Positions 1 through 11,032 of a stretch of DNA of 64,000 nucleotides are shown piece by piece (position 1 is the stretch's first letter; each line of letters opens with the position of its first letter). This DNA comes from Straminergon stramineum. Its lineage: Eukaryota > Streptophyta > Bryopsida > Hypnales > Calliergonaceae. Both the position numbers and the translations under genes were made by a program. The notes beneath the pieces were generated by a model. The model did no database searches. It was not told the DNA's origin and saw nothing but the letters and a program-made list of their open reading frames with translations. The stretch covers positions 20,524,501-20,588,500 of the forward strand of contig OY987269.1 in NCBI GenBank assembly GCA_963920665.1, given 5' to 3'.

Positions 1-3000
1 TTCAGCAGCCCCCGACACCAACCAAAGGTTCCCATTGCAGTCAAACGATAAACTGCTAGGAGAGTACCCTGATGTTACCACCTTCTGCAGAAGTCAACAA
101 ATACAGTACCGGTCACAAAGAGCTATAGCCAAAACTGTCAACGTAACAGAAGAAGGCTTATCCTATAAAGATACCCTTATGAAGCACATTAATGAGAATA
201 AGTGGCACATATGAGTGCCAGGACCCAAGTATTAAGAACGCTCAGAACAATTTGCAATGATCTGAAGTCAACAGTAGAGCCTTTCCAGCTTAAAACTAGA
301 GTGCATGCAATTCCAGAAACAATCTTAAAAGGATGGAATATCGATATTGAGAGGGACCTCACCTTTAGTAGTTTCAATTTCTTCTCAGCCACATCACAAG
401 TAAAGATGAGGACTCCCTCAAATCTGCGCACAAGTGATAGTCTTTGGCTCATATACCGGTAGCATATTGCGGAATTCTACAAGATAATTTAAGCAGAAAC
501 ATCACATTGAAACGGTTATCTTCGGTATATTTCCTTTGATATAAAGAACCAATTCGAAGATTCTGATAACAATCTCTTAATTTAAATAATCAAAACCTCC
601 AATAATGAATTTACTTAGCCAACTCAGTGGCAAAATAGAAAAAAAATCAGCGAAAAAACAGATTCACGGAAGCAAAAAACACGAGAAATTAAATGGAACA
701 TATTCTATAGTATAAATTTACCTCTCAAAAATAGCAGCCACTGTAGATTCAGTAGGTGAAGCAGCAACTGCAAGTACTGCTCTGGAGTCTTCTTTTGTAT
801 TGCCTACATCTCCCTGCACCCAAACTTGTCAAGCGTTTTCAGCACATCAACGCGCTACAATATGAACCAGATCCGGCGGATGATTAATTAACATGGAACA
901 GAAATGCTGGATCCTAATATCAATACTGCTGCATGAGGCCAATTTCAGATACCTGAGATATATCAAAGGTGTCCAATAATATTCCACTCTCGTACTCCCA
1001 CAACCGAACCTGGTAACACAGCAACAAAGCGCCACTTATGACGAAATACAAGAAGTAATTGTCTAAAAATATTGATTGTATATTTTAGCTCGGCCACATA
1101 CCCTTAAGTCCCTAGATAGTAAGATGAGCGACAGGATAACTAAACAAGCAAGAGTATTCAAGTATAAGTATTCTTCAAATTTTGATCGCACTAGAAGACA
1201 ACGATGAACGCAACTGTGAAGTGCTGAAATGGACGTAGAAGCTCACCATACAGTCACCACCTCCAGAAACAAGTAAACCTTCAAAACCTATAAATGCAAG
1301 ACAAGTCACAAAACTGCAAGGATTGGGTTAAACTTGCTACATGCATATCCCAAACCTCCTAGAAAAACAGCTCCACAAGCCATAGATTCTACAAGTCCTC
1401 TTCATCCCAGTGAATGCACTCCAAGCCACCCACACCTCTGCAAAGGAAGACTAAATAAGAAGTAAACACAAGCACCATCACTAGTGCATCCTCAGCTGCG
1501 ACAGCAAAACTATGACAATTAATCATGGTTCATTAAAGGAGAAATTCGTTGTCCAACTCTTCTTAGAGAAATACAAGTTTGATTAAAACCTCTTGGGAAA
1601 TTCATCGTCCAAGTCTCCTTGAAAAAAATCGCTTGACAAAAGAACTTCCCAGCGGAGTAAGTGGGAGAGTTGTACAATTTCAGGTTCATGAAGTCTTAAA
1701 GTGTTGTGAATAAACTTCTGTGAAGTTATCTACGTTATCACCTGAGTTAGAAAATCACTCTGTGGGCAACAACAGGCTACCCATCAAGAGCAATTCATGG
1801 AAAATCCATGAAACGTAATGTGATTTCAACGAAATATACACCATTTCAGGTAGGCAAAAGATACATACTTGCTGTGACCAAGACAATATGTGTGTATCTC
1901 ATGCGCTCCTGATAGGGGTCTCTCGGGGAATCGGGTAACCTGAAATGGTTATGGAGAATGCATCAGAGCAGGACGGTTGAGCTGCTTGAATAAGTTGACA
2001 TTGTGAATGTTCTGAATCATTCTAAAGCAATGAAGTACTAAACATTACCCGAATCTTGAAATCTCGGTCTGAGGTCACAATATACTTGCCGTCTGGCGAG
2101 CAAATCTGCGGTTCCAGCAATGAGCCAATAAGAAGTTTCGCAAACATCGACTTAACTTGTTGGGCAAGATACATCCCAATACACCAGATTTCATCAGTCT
2201 GTCTTCATCAACATCCAAACGGATGCGGACAATAGCAAAATCAGAAATTTCAGGTTTCAGGTTTACAATTTGGTATTCAATATAGGCGAGAGAATACCAT
2301 GCCGGTGATAATGCTGCAACAGTGAGCCAAGAGCTGAACAGGCTCATCAACAGATCCCCGAGAAGTAGAAAATACGTAGACAATTCCGAACTTGTCAGCC
2401 ACCATGAACCATGCACTGTCGTTGCTGAAAGTGACTGCACTCACTTTCTTTGTCAGACATCTGCCATTGCATCATTCCAATTTCAGCTACGCGAACATTG
2501 CAGAACGCATCTGAAAGCATTCTACCAAGCATGCGGCACTTCTCTGAATAAGATGCTCCATCCTTCACAATTAGAATCCCCGGACCCAACCAGCCCAAAA
2601 AAATGCACTCTTCGTAAAACAGACAGCAATGATCAAGCAACTGCAGAGAAAGTAACCTGAAAGCTGAGGAAGAAAATGATCCCTGCCAGACCGCTTGCGA
2701 AATGGAAACAGTCAAATCTATTCTTGAACAAGAAGAATGCGAGAAGATTCTCAACGTACATGGTCTTGATGCACGACCAGGTCTTAGAATCCCAGAGCTT
2801 GACTCGCTTGTCATCACCCACGGTAGCAAACAATGAGCCGTCCACGTTAAAGGCAACTGATCTTATGGCATCCCCGTGCAGTGCTGGAACCGTATTATCC
2901 TTAACGTCCACTGCAGATTGCGTGCTGCACCATCACCCATGCGAATCCCGTGTCAGTGACTACGTTGAAATTCAAAATCTGTCTTAGCTTCTTACACTAT

Positions 3001-3483
3001 GTGTGCACTCCATCTAGAAAACCTTAAAAAGTCATCCCAATGAAGAAGTCTTACTAGAGATCCCAGTCTGCACAAAGCCCTGCGAAAACAACGTTCTAAA
3101 ACCTTGACATTAGATCAACCCCAGCAGTATGAGCTTGGCACTGGAGTTCTCTTACAAAGCTATGAATCCCTTTATCATCCGAATCACAATTATTTCAAAA
3201 AAACATCACGGTTGCACTGTCTAGATTCAGGAATGACAGATAGAGGACTAAATTCGGTAACTTGCGCAAATTGCAAAACAGTCCAATTGAAGAGGGTACA
3301 GTAGGCGACAGAGGAATGCAAAGAGAGTGAGGACCTGAAATCGAAGATGCGGAGGTGAGCGCCAACAGCAACAACAACACACCCACCATCAGGGCGCACG
3401 GAGATCAAGGCGGGGGCCACACTCTTGCTCTTTATGTGCGTGAGCGCCATGGCATCGTGCCCCGCCGGAAGGGGGAAACCCAT
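1..3483 (-). CDS. TRM82: WDR4/TRM82-like subunit of tRNA m7G methyltransferase (partial)
   Basis: WD40 partner of the TRM8/METTL1 enzyme; in this family the complex makes m7G46 in tRNA. Ten minus-strand exons join in frame at GT-AG sites: 3335-3483, 2760-2924, 2298-2460, 2049-2105, 1869-1939, 1247-1313, 953-1009, 722-813, 363-423 and 1-84. They give 322 residues before the window ends, so the C-terminus is missing. Propeller blades are seen as GDAIRSVAF...RVKLWD (exon 2), VSAVTFSND with VADKFGIVYVF and LLAHCCSIITGM (exon 3), SPDGKYIVTSDRDFKIR (exon 4) and GHSNFVTCLAF with SGGGDCMVRLWE (exons 5-7). The DKFG and SDRDFKIR stretches point to WDR4/TRM82 rather than a generic WD protein. I chose the first ATG in frame (MGFPLPAG); the ATG at codon 12 (MALTHIKS) is also possible. 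Several exons are only 57-92 nt. Telo-boxes lie upstream. Confidence 0.9.
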
Positions 3484-3666
3484 TTGAGACAAAAGCTAGA
3501 AGAATGGAGCACCACTTTATAAATTGAGATTTCTCTCCTGAAATCTGATTGAAATTCTTGAGAGAATGTGACAATGCATCAATATTGAACTACTCTAATA
3601 AGAGAAGAGTGACCCCAACTTCTTGTGATGGACGGACACCTCGACTAAGAATCACAGGAGATTGAC

Positions 3667-3906
3667 AAACCCTAACTAGAATGCACAAACCCTAACTATA
3701 TAGCTATGTTCTCGCGAAGAGTTTTCAATTGCTAAACCCCAATTTCGTTGAGGGCTGAAGCAACAGTAAAGGGTTCCACGAACAGGGCTGCATATGACGA
3801 AACTCAGCGCAGATGGAGAAGACGTGTGTGAGCGTGGATCGAGATTCCTCGACGTTTTTGCAATTGGCACATAGAGAGCACATGACCGAATCAAACCAAA
3901 CCCTAA
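3667..3906. promoter_or_regulatory. Telo-box motifs upstream of the WDR4 gene
   Basis: AAACCCTAA occurs at 3667-3675, 3687-3695 and 3898-3906, about 185-425 bp before the WDR4 start codon. In plants, interstitial telo-boxes are known to be enriched in promoters of translation and ribosome-biogenesis genes, which fits a tRNA-modification gene. That they act here is inference. Confidence 0.5.
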
Positions 3907-3947
3907 TAGTCTTACGCTTGCAGGAAACACAGAAGCGAAACACATCG

Positions 3948-4313
3948 AGGACCTAAGCGCTCCGCTCCGACGTCCACTCTCTGGACAGATTGAAACTCAA
4001 GTTTCATCCTCGTTACTGTTTGGATGAAAAGTCATCCTAATGCGAGGAATACTTAATCAAGTTGTTGTCCTACCTAATGGTTGGATTTGGTGTTATTAGA
4101 GTACATGTTTTTTTCTAAAATGACAAACGTGGAAGTATGTCAAGTGGTTAACCAAGCCAAAATTGAATTGATTCTTGTTCAAAATCGGATTTATAGAAAT
4201 GAGGTCATAGTTTTTATGAAGACATAAATTTCAAAATATCACCATGTCAAGAAAATTTCATTTCAAATCCATTCCAACAAATTTGTACTCAAAAAATAAT
4301 AATATTTTGAGCC

Positions 4314-4315
<2 letters not shown>
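3948..4315 (-). mobile_element. Truncated, inverted copy of the 16-kb TTAA element
   Basis: Read on the minus strand this segment matches the right half of the elements at 15999-16579 and 16714-17300. Shared landmarks are GACGTCCACT near one end, the stretch around TATGTCAAGTGGTTAACCAA, and CATTTCAAATCCATTCCAAC. The outer end lacks a clean TTAA, and the other half is missing where the AT microsatellite begins. It lies just upstream of the WDR4 promoter region. Confidence 0.65.

Positions 4316-4317
<2 letters not shown>

Positions 4318-4380
<63 letters not shown>
4318..4380. repeat. (AT)n microsatellite
   Basis: About 31 uninterrupted AT units lie exactly between the truncated element at 3948-4315 and the start of the next element near 4406. 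The run translates as a meaningless IYIYIY open frame on both strands. Confidence 0.97.
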
Positions 4381-4383
<3 letters not shown>

Positions 4384-4405
4384 ATCAGTCAACATCCTTC
4401 CAAGT

Positions 4406-5338
4406 TTTACCCCTAAACGCCCAAATTGCATCTTTTGGCAACATAGCGATTTTGGGAAGCTCACTACGAATGGAGTTTTTCTTTTTTCTCTTTGAAATTT
4501 TCACACAACATGTGCCCGAGGAGTATCTTTAAGGTCCAACAATTTTCATAACTTTTGACTTCATGGTTAAAAAGTTATTGCATTATATGTAATTTTCATT
4601 GATCTTCGGGCAGCCAAAAAATTTCTTAAAAAAACACTTTTTTAAGAAATAAAAATCTGAAATTGGTTTTCTAGATTTATATGTACATGGAAAGCTTTGA
4701 ATCATTCCATTTTGATTTATGAGATGAAAGTTATGAGGCGTTTTAGTTAGCGGGTAGTTTCAGATTCTCTACTCTAAAATAAACTTTGAAGTCCTTTATT
4801 TCACTCAATTTTCAATATTTTTTGAAAAAAATTAAATCATAGGGTATTGATTGTTTATTAAAACATTACAACCATTGGGATTGGAATTTTTCAATTCCAT
4901 AACAAAATTCTTCACAATTTAGTATTTCGAATCATTCTCTACTTCTTTGTACTTACTTTATTTTTCCTATATGTTGTACAATTTCAAATGATTTGAATTT
5001 TTTCAAGCACGTAGCCAACTTGCCTTGAAGGATGAATCCAAAGAGTAACCACCATTTTGGAATTTTTTCCATACAAATGTGGCCTTGTGAAGTGCAGCTG
5101 CCCGTTTTTTCACAGGGCCCAAAAAAGGATTTTTGCAAATTCAAACGCTAATATCTTACAATCTACACAGTGGAAAATTCTGAAATTTTTTCCACATCTT
5201 CTCAAATAAGTTTAGTACAAGATCTTACGGTTACATGTATCGAAAAATGTTTTTTTCCTAAAATTTGGTACTTGTTCTAAAAATGACAGTTTTGGAGTGT
5301 TTTGGGTGAAAACATAGTTGAAAACATTTAGGGGTTAA
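4406..5338 (+). mobile_element. TTAA-type non-autonomous element, 0.93-kb family, copy 1
   Basis: Left end reads TTTA-CCCCTAAACG and right end CATTTAGGGG-TTAA; the left target copy seems to have mutated from TTAA to TTTA. Total length is 933 bp. It aligns along its length, same orientation, with 24320-25252, sharing GGTTTTCTAGATTTATATGT and GAAGTGCAGCTGCCCGTTTT, and its right 250 bp match the reversed copy at 29184-30114. No convincing open reading frame is present. Confidence 0.8.
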
Positions 5339-6640
5339 GCCAAGTAAGAGCATTGTCAATAGCACTCACCAATAGACTCTTGCCATGACCAAGCTAGAAA
5401 TGTCCCCCATCTCAAGCTCACCAATGCCCAAACATACCACCTACATCCTCAAATCTCCCCCCAAGCACCTCAAGCTATAAAGCATGTTTAAGTTTTCCCA
5501 AGCCCACATTTGGGAGTATCATGGTTAAATTTACCCAAAAAATAAGTAAATGAAACCACTACTCACACTCAAGTTTGCTTCAAATTTAAGAAATCATACA
5601 AGATGCTTCCTCTTTTTTAGCCTTTCTTTATCATTGGCAAGGTCTCAATGACAAGACATAGTGGGGAGAGCCAAGAACATTGTGAATGCAAAGCCCAGCT
5701 ACAAGCATCCTCTATTGTCTTTTCAATTTTAGCCTCCAAATTGAAGAAAAGTAGCCCTTCCAATTGATTGATATTTGAAGTATGAATGAAAATCCTTGTA
5801 ACTTCATTGTACAACTCAAGGCTGCAACACTTCAAAATAAAGATGTATAAAAGGTGAGAGGACCAATTCTACAGTGAAATACAATCAATGTGCAATCATG
5901 ACTATAAGGTAGACTAGCCCATTTCCACCGATTTCCTATTTCTAGCCCCATCTCCACCATAGAACTCATCCAAATTCATTCACTATTCTAACAATTTCAA
6001 TGCATTAATTCCAACTTGGATAATGTGTCAACCTTTGATTGGTAAATACTCAAGTGCTAATAGTTACATAGAATGACATTTACACGTTTAGGATAGGACA
6101 TTTATGACTCTAGTCTAGTAGCAATTTTGTAATTACAGGGTAAACCACTTTAGAAATTCAAAGAAATTACAATTTTTATCGAAAAATTATAATTCCACTT
6201 GAGTTTGATTCGTGAAACATGCACACACCTCTGGAAAATATGTGTCCCTCCTAAAGTTGATCCTAATATACTCAGATTGCAAATCAGTGTGGTAATAGGT
6301 TTGTCCACCTTATTTTACCTTGTCTTTTCCTTTGAGGGCTTGCCAAAGAGAACCCACATAGGGCAGCAGTCATTAGAATTCAATAGACCCGTGGGAGTGG
6401 ATGAGGGTTTCAATTCAACAGAAACTCGTGGATGAATGAAACTCTGTATGTGCCCTCTGGCTCTTAGGAAGAAGTACCGCTTCCTGTCTCTCATTCAAGC
6501 GCCGTTTTCCCGTTTTCCCTTCTTCCGCAGAGCCATTTCCACGCCCCCGCTCTAAGTTGCTGCTCTTCTCGTCTCTTGCCGCGAGTTCGTTCTTCAGGCT
6601 TTTGAATTCCGCTGTCGTTTCACCCAATTTTCAAAACAAA
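5339..6640. other. Spacer before SKP1, no gene seen
   Basis: AT-rich DNA without a recognisable gene. It begins with TAAGAGCATTGTC, which resembles MITE ends with TAA targets elsewhere in the window (17304 and 23209), but I could not find a matching far end. From about 6455 the base composition rises and pyrimidine-rich DNA appears, which I take as the start of the SKP1 promoter and leader. Confidence 0.5.
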
Positions 6641-6772
6641 TTTTGCGCGCTCAGGTGCGTCCCTCAATTAGCTCTTTGAATTGCTTGTGCGCCGGCGCCA
6701 GCGTTTACGCAGATTGTTATTCGGATACGTGCTTTGGTCTGGAGTATCGCCCTCGTTTATATCGAAACTCGT

Positions 6773-7402
6773 GTGAGTACTCTTGCGCAGTGTAGTTTAT
6801 ATAGTTGCCGGGAATATGTTGCAGAATATAATTTTGGTTTGGCATGAAGTGGATTTTTGATTCCTGTGTCTGATTTTGTGTGCTGTGATGTTTATGGCGT
6901 TTATTTTTGGGATTTTTGAGGTTTTGGTTTAAGAAGTCTTGGCATCTGAGGAATCTTTGTGAGGTAGGGTTTGGAGGTGTTAGGGGTCACGTTTGGATGC
7001 TAGTTGGAGCTCTCGGGTTATCGAAGCAGTTTCATGTTGTTATGGTGATTTCGATTTCGAATTTTGTCTGGATATTTGGATTAATACTCGTGTTTGAAAG
7101 TCGCTTGAATTCTTGTTTAATGGGTGAGGGTAAGGGTTAGAGCCGGAAATTGTCACGGAGTGTTGTTTGGTTGTAAGGAATTTGCAATCGTGGTCTGAGA
7201 TTTGTCTTCCTAGATTTTCCTTTCGCTGGGTAGGTTCTCGAATGTTGGGGGTGAAAAATCATTTGAAATGGACGGCTGAGGAGGTGTTGTCTGATTTTAG
7301 GGTTCTAATCTGGATGATTATTGAAGCTGTCCTTAGTTTATTTCAGTAGTTCCATGTTATTATCGCGGTTTCATTTCTTCGGGCTCACGTAAAGTTTCGC
7401 AG
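6773..7402 (+). other. Probable 5'-UTR intron of SKP1
   Basis: A good donor (CTCGT-GTGAGTAC) at 6773 and an acceptor (TTTCGCAG) ending at 7402 bracket T- and G-rich DNA without a conserved reading frame, 57 bp before the SKP1 ATG. Leader introns are common in highly expressed plant housekeeping genes. Only the splice signals support this; transcript data would be needed. Confidence 0.5.
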
Positions 7403-7459
7403 GAACGTGGTGCAAGTGCTTCGTATTCTTTACAGGCACCTCTCTCGGAATCTCTGAAC

Positions 7460-8236
7460 ATGGCTGAGAAGCGCGTGAAGCTGAAAAGCTCCGATGACGA
7501 GATGTTTGAGGTCGACGAGGCGGTGGCATTTGAGTCTCAGGCCGTGAAAAACATGATTGAAGACACGGGCATTGACGCCCCTATTCCGTTGCCCAATGTG
7601 TCGAGCAAGATCTTGGCCAAGGTGATTGAATATTGCAAGTATCACGTCGAGAACCAGAAGACGAGTGAAGACAAGCCTGCTACTCCCGAAGATGAGGTGA
7701 AGGCCTGGGATGCCGAATTTGTGAAGGTGGATCAGGCGACTTTGTTTGATCTGATCCTGGTACGCAATCTCCCTCGAGTTTTGTGGTGTGAATTTATTAT
7801 TGTTTCGTCTTTGGCTGTACATCAGCATACTGGAGATAGCATACATCCACTTCTCTCCCCAGGCCATTTCCCCTCTGTGAACCTTTATTTTTAGTAACTT
7901 GCGTCTCGTTCGTAATTTCTGATTCTACGTATGTATGTTTGTCGATGGCGCATTTTTATTTGTTGATGTGTTTAATTTGAGCCGTTGTTTTTACCTGCAT
8001 GGGTGGCTTGCTTTAGCTCATTCGCCGTACGGTGACATCCGTGCTGTTTCTGTTTTGTTCAGGCGGCGAACTACTTGAACATCAAGAACTTGCTGGACTT
8101 AACCTGCCAGACTGTCGCCGACATGATTAAAGGCAAGACCCCTGAGGAGATTCGAAAGACGTTTAACATCAAGAATGACTTCACTCCCGAGGAGGAAGAG
8201 GAAGTCCGACGAGAAAACCAATGGGCCTTTGAGTAG
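7460..8236 (+). CDS. SKP1: SKP1-like core adaptor of SCF ubiquitin ligases
   Basis: SKP1 bridges the cullin CUL1 and F-box proteins in SCF complexes in nucleus and cytosol. Two coding exons, 7460-7759 and 8063-8236, join in phase 0 across a 303-bp intron (donor CTG-GTACGC, acceptor TTGTTCAG), giving 157 residues, the usual SKP1 length. The N-terminal BTB/POZ-like half contains [20 protein letters not shown], then NMIEDTG and [20 protein letters not shown]. The C-terminal part has [40 protein letters not shown] and ends in [13 protein letters not shown], the F-box-binding tail. All family hallmarks are present and the gene looks intact. Plants usually carry several SKP1 paralogues; which one this is cannot be told here. 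Confidence 0.97.
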
Positions 8237-9040
8237 ACTTCCAAGTGCACATGACAGTACGGTTCGAGTCCATGTGCGGTAGTTGGAGGTTGAGGACGTG
8301 GCAATTTTTTTGTCATGTTTTGTATTCTTATGTCCGTAGAGCCCAGGTGAGAGAGCGTGTTGTACTTGAGCTTGACGTCTTGGGGAGGTTTTCTGACGGT
8401 TCGCATATTTCACTTCCCTCTCCTTCGAATGTATGCACAGGTCGTTTCAGGGCTTAATTGTTACATTTCTTTTGATGAAAGCAGTTTAGTTGCATTGTAA
8501 GTATGTAAAGTTTTCCTCCAGTTGGTGGTCATCTAGAAGATTGGACATTAAATCGTGAGGGATCTCTAATCACATGACTCTGGCTAGATTTCTATGTATC
8601 TTTCCTCTTATCAGTTTGGATTTCGATTTGGTAGTGATTGGATGTTGAACCCCGTTGTGTGTGTGAAGTTGATCCCATTGTACTGTACTGTTTGCCTGTA
8701 ATCCTGAATGGACGGGCCATTGATCCCTTTTAAACCTTCAAAGCCCTTCAGCACTCTAGTGTATGTATGCTCCCATTTTTAAACTAGGTATGAATGAAAT
8801 CTGTTATACAGGTAGAACCTTCCCTTGCGGCATGGTGTCGGGACTGTACAGTCGAGAGGTTAATGCATTTAGAGAGGTCATAGGGACACTTGTCTTTTCA
8901 TCTTGAATCATTGGCATGGGCCACCTACCGTTTACACTCTTAATGCATATTATACATCAATGGAGGGTGCACTAAGAGAGTTTCTATGTGTATCATAAGG
9001 TAGGAGGGTTGAAATCTGCACATGCTCTAAAAGTGCCCAC

Positions 9041-9126
9041 CTCCTCAAATGTACACTACTTGTAGATGGGGTTTTTTCATCTTTACATGGATGTACCAAC
9101 TGTGCACATTTGAGGAGGTCGGTGGT
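9041..9126. repeat. Short inverted repeat (fold-back)
   Basis: CCACCTCCTCAAATGTACAC on the left and GTGCACATTTGAGGAGGTCG on the right can pair over about 20 bp with one or two mismatches around a loop of some 45 bp. Further weak pairing continues outward. Probably the relic of a small inverted-repeat transposon. Confidence 0.6.
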
Positions 9127-9139
9127 TTTACAACCTTAT

Positions 9140-9310
9140 GCCATTTCAACTTCAAAAATTCATAACTAATTCTACAAAGCTCCAAAAAATATGAAATGAC
9201 TTGGGTTAGATGTCAATTCCTCTTGTCTTTCAAGAAAAAATTACTGGAAAATATTTCAAGAAATTCCACCTCCCCAAAATTCAGTTTCAGCTCTTAGATA
9301 GGTGCTTTAA
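9140..9310. repeat. Dispersed repeat, partner of 18830-19000
   Basis: Both segments share TTTCAACTTCAAAAAT, CTAATTC, TCCAAAAAATATGAAA and TGACTTGGGTT or its close variant, in the same order and spacing. Family unknown. Confidence 0.6.
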
Positions 9311-9492
9311 GGACCTCCTACCTTAGTTGTACCAAAAGAGAAGTTTGGAGGAAAATTTAAAAGTGGAAGTTGAAGTGGGTGCTAAAAATTGGGGGAATTT
9401 AGTTTGCAGATTTTTAGTTCTTCAATTTGAATGTAAATAAGGATCTTGCATTGCCTCTATTTTTTAACATTCTTCAAGCTTATTTTTTGGAA

Positions 9493-10780
9493 TTAATCCC
9501 TAAAGTCCTGTTGTCCTTGAAGGGAACAAAATGGATTTTGGGTAGGCTTCTATGGTCTCAATATTCATCATGATTTTTTGAAACTTTTTATTAAAATAGA
9601 AAAATTCATTAGCATTGGGGGAATATAATTTTTATTTCAACTGTGCTTGGGAATATAAGTTATGGCACAAAAAGTCCATTTTTTAGGAGCATCGAGTGAA
9701 AATCCCCACATCAAAAAACTATTGAGTTTTTTAAAATTTGTGTAGCATAGATTTTAATCTTATTTACATGAGAAGTTTTGATTCATTCCATATGGATTGT
9801 AATGTGGAAGTTATGGACTATCTTGTTTTTCAAGCAATTGGAGCATCTTCTTGGAAAAATAACTTTTAGGATTCATTTCAAAATGCAATTTTCACACTTT
9901 TGCAAAAGAAATTGTTGGATAAGTTTCCTTGCTAAAACAAATCTCACCATTGAGATTATTGAGTTTCAATCCCATATTAGAGCTAGTAATGATTTAGTTT
10001 TTCATTTTAATCTTGGGTATACTTCTACTTAACCCTTGAACAACGTTGCGGATGATTATTGTCCGATGAATGACAAGGAATTCTCCTATGTAGGACAAAA
10101 TTGCATTTATTCATCCTCAGAATTAGGGGTGGAAAGGGAAGATCTACAATCACATGGTTCCAAAATGGCTGATTTTTATGGTCACCAACCCGGCGTTCAA
10201 GGGTTAACAATTTTTTAAAGAATGAAAATGAAGTGTGTTTTCTGAAAAAACTTCCTAGATTTTCAACTCAATTCTTCAACTCAAAAAAAATTAAATTAAA
10301 AGTATCTAGTGCAGATTTTTTTCACAAATGGCAGTCAAAGTCATATGGAATTGAAGGCCAGAGTTCAAAAAAATTATTTTTCTAACTTCGAATGCTAATA
10401 TCTTCCAATTTGTACGGTCAAACATTTTCACAACGTTCCAAACAGATGTCTGCAGATTGCCAGCACTTCAAGAGGTCACTTTCCTTAGGGCGTGTTCTGA
10501 TGGTCAAGTCAGTCACAGTCAACGCTTGCGTACAAAACCCAGCCCACCATGACTAGGTTTGGCATTACTCTCTTCGCAGTACACATTACAGCCACTTCGG
10601 CATGCCATAGATTCTTGAGCGGAACCTGAAAACTATAAGGTAACCACCAGAAAATCAACCGCTTGGATGCCAAACAGTTTTGCAGTTTTGATTTCTTTCT
10701 AATACATCTGTTAACATGGTGCACTTTGAGTTCACGAGATTTGCAGAGACAATACGTCCCCTGGACCATTTAGGGGTTAA
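9493..10780 (+). mobile_element. TTAA-type element, 0.93-kb family, copy 2, interrupted
   Basis: Left end TTAA-TCCCTAAAGTCC and right end GACCATTTAGGGG-TTAA. The left two thirds match, in opposite orientation, the element at 29184-30114. The right 330 bp have diverged or been replaced. It is interrupted by the small element at 10029-10207. Without that insert it is about 1.1 kb. No protein is encoded. Confidence 0.8.
10029..10207 (+). mobile_element. 175-bp TTAA MITE nested in copy 2
   Basis: The insert reads CCCTTGAAC...GTTCAAGGG with imperfect continuation of the inverted ends (CCCTTGAACAACG and CCCTTGAACGCCG), and is flanked by TTAA on both sides. The related sequence at 29566-29569 has a single TTAA between the same flanks (ACTTCTAC and CAATTTTTT, read on the minus strand). 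The CCCTT terminus and TTAA duplication are hallmarks of piggyBac-type elements. Confidence 0.88.
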
Positions 10781-11032
10781 GAAAATCCCATTATTCACTT
10801 AGTATCAAAATGATACATAATTACTCTAGTGCATTAAAATCCTCTCAGAAATGGGGAACATACCCGCATTAAAAAGTTCCACTCTAATGAGACAAACCAC
10901 AAAAACTAGTTGAAAAGCACACAAATGGGTTCCTACCAAACAATATGCTCGTGGAAACACCTGCAAACGTGATGAATGAAGCCAACGGATTTCGAGTCCA
11001 TACACAGCCGTTGATAGGCATTGATTTGCTGG

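Larger units (their letters stand above)
8237..9492. other. SKP1 3' region and repeat-bearing spacer
   Basis: The first 500 bp or so probably include the SKP1 3' UTR. Beyond about 8940 the DNA is repeat-derived: it contains an inverted repeat at 9041-9126 and a segment (9140-9310) that recurs at 18830-19000. No gene recognised. Confidence 0.5.

Noticed and set aside
4244..4495. Open frame of 83 codons with an IYIYIY core
   Set aside because: Produced by translating the AT microsatellite; both strands give the same artefact.
4953..5144. Minus-strand open frames inside the 0.93-kb elements (also 24815-25054)
   Set aside because: The corresponding frames in the two copies differ by indels and do not keep the same peptide, so no transposon protein is supported.
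7430..7867. 145-codon minus-strand frame
   Set aside because: Shadow of SKP1 exon 1 on the other strand.
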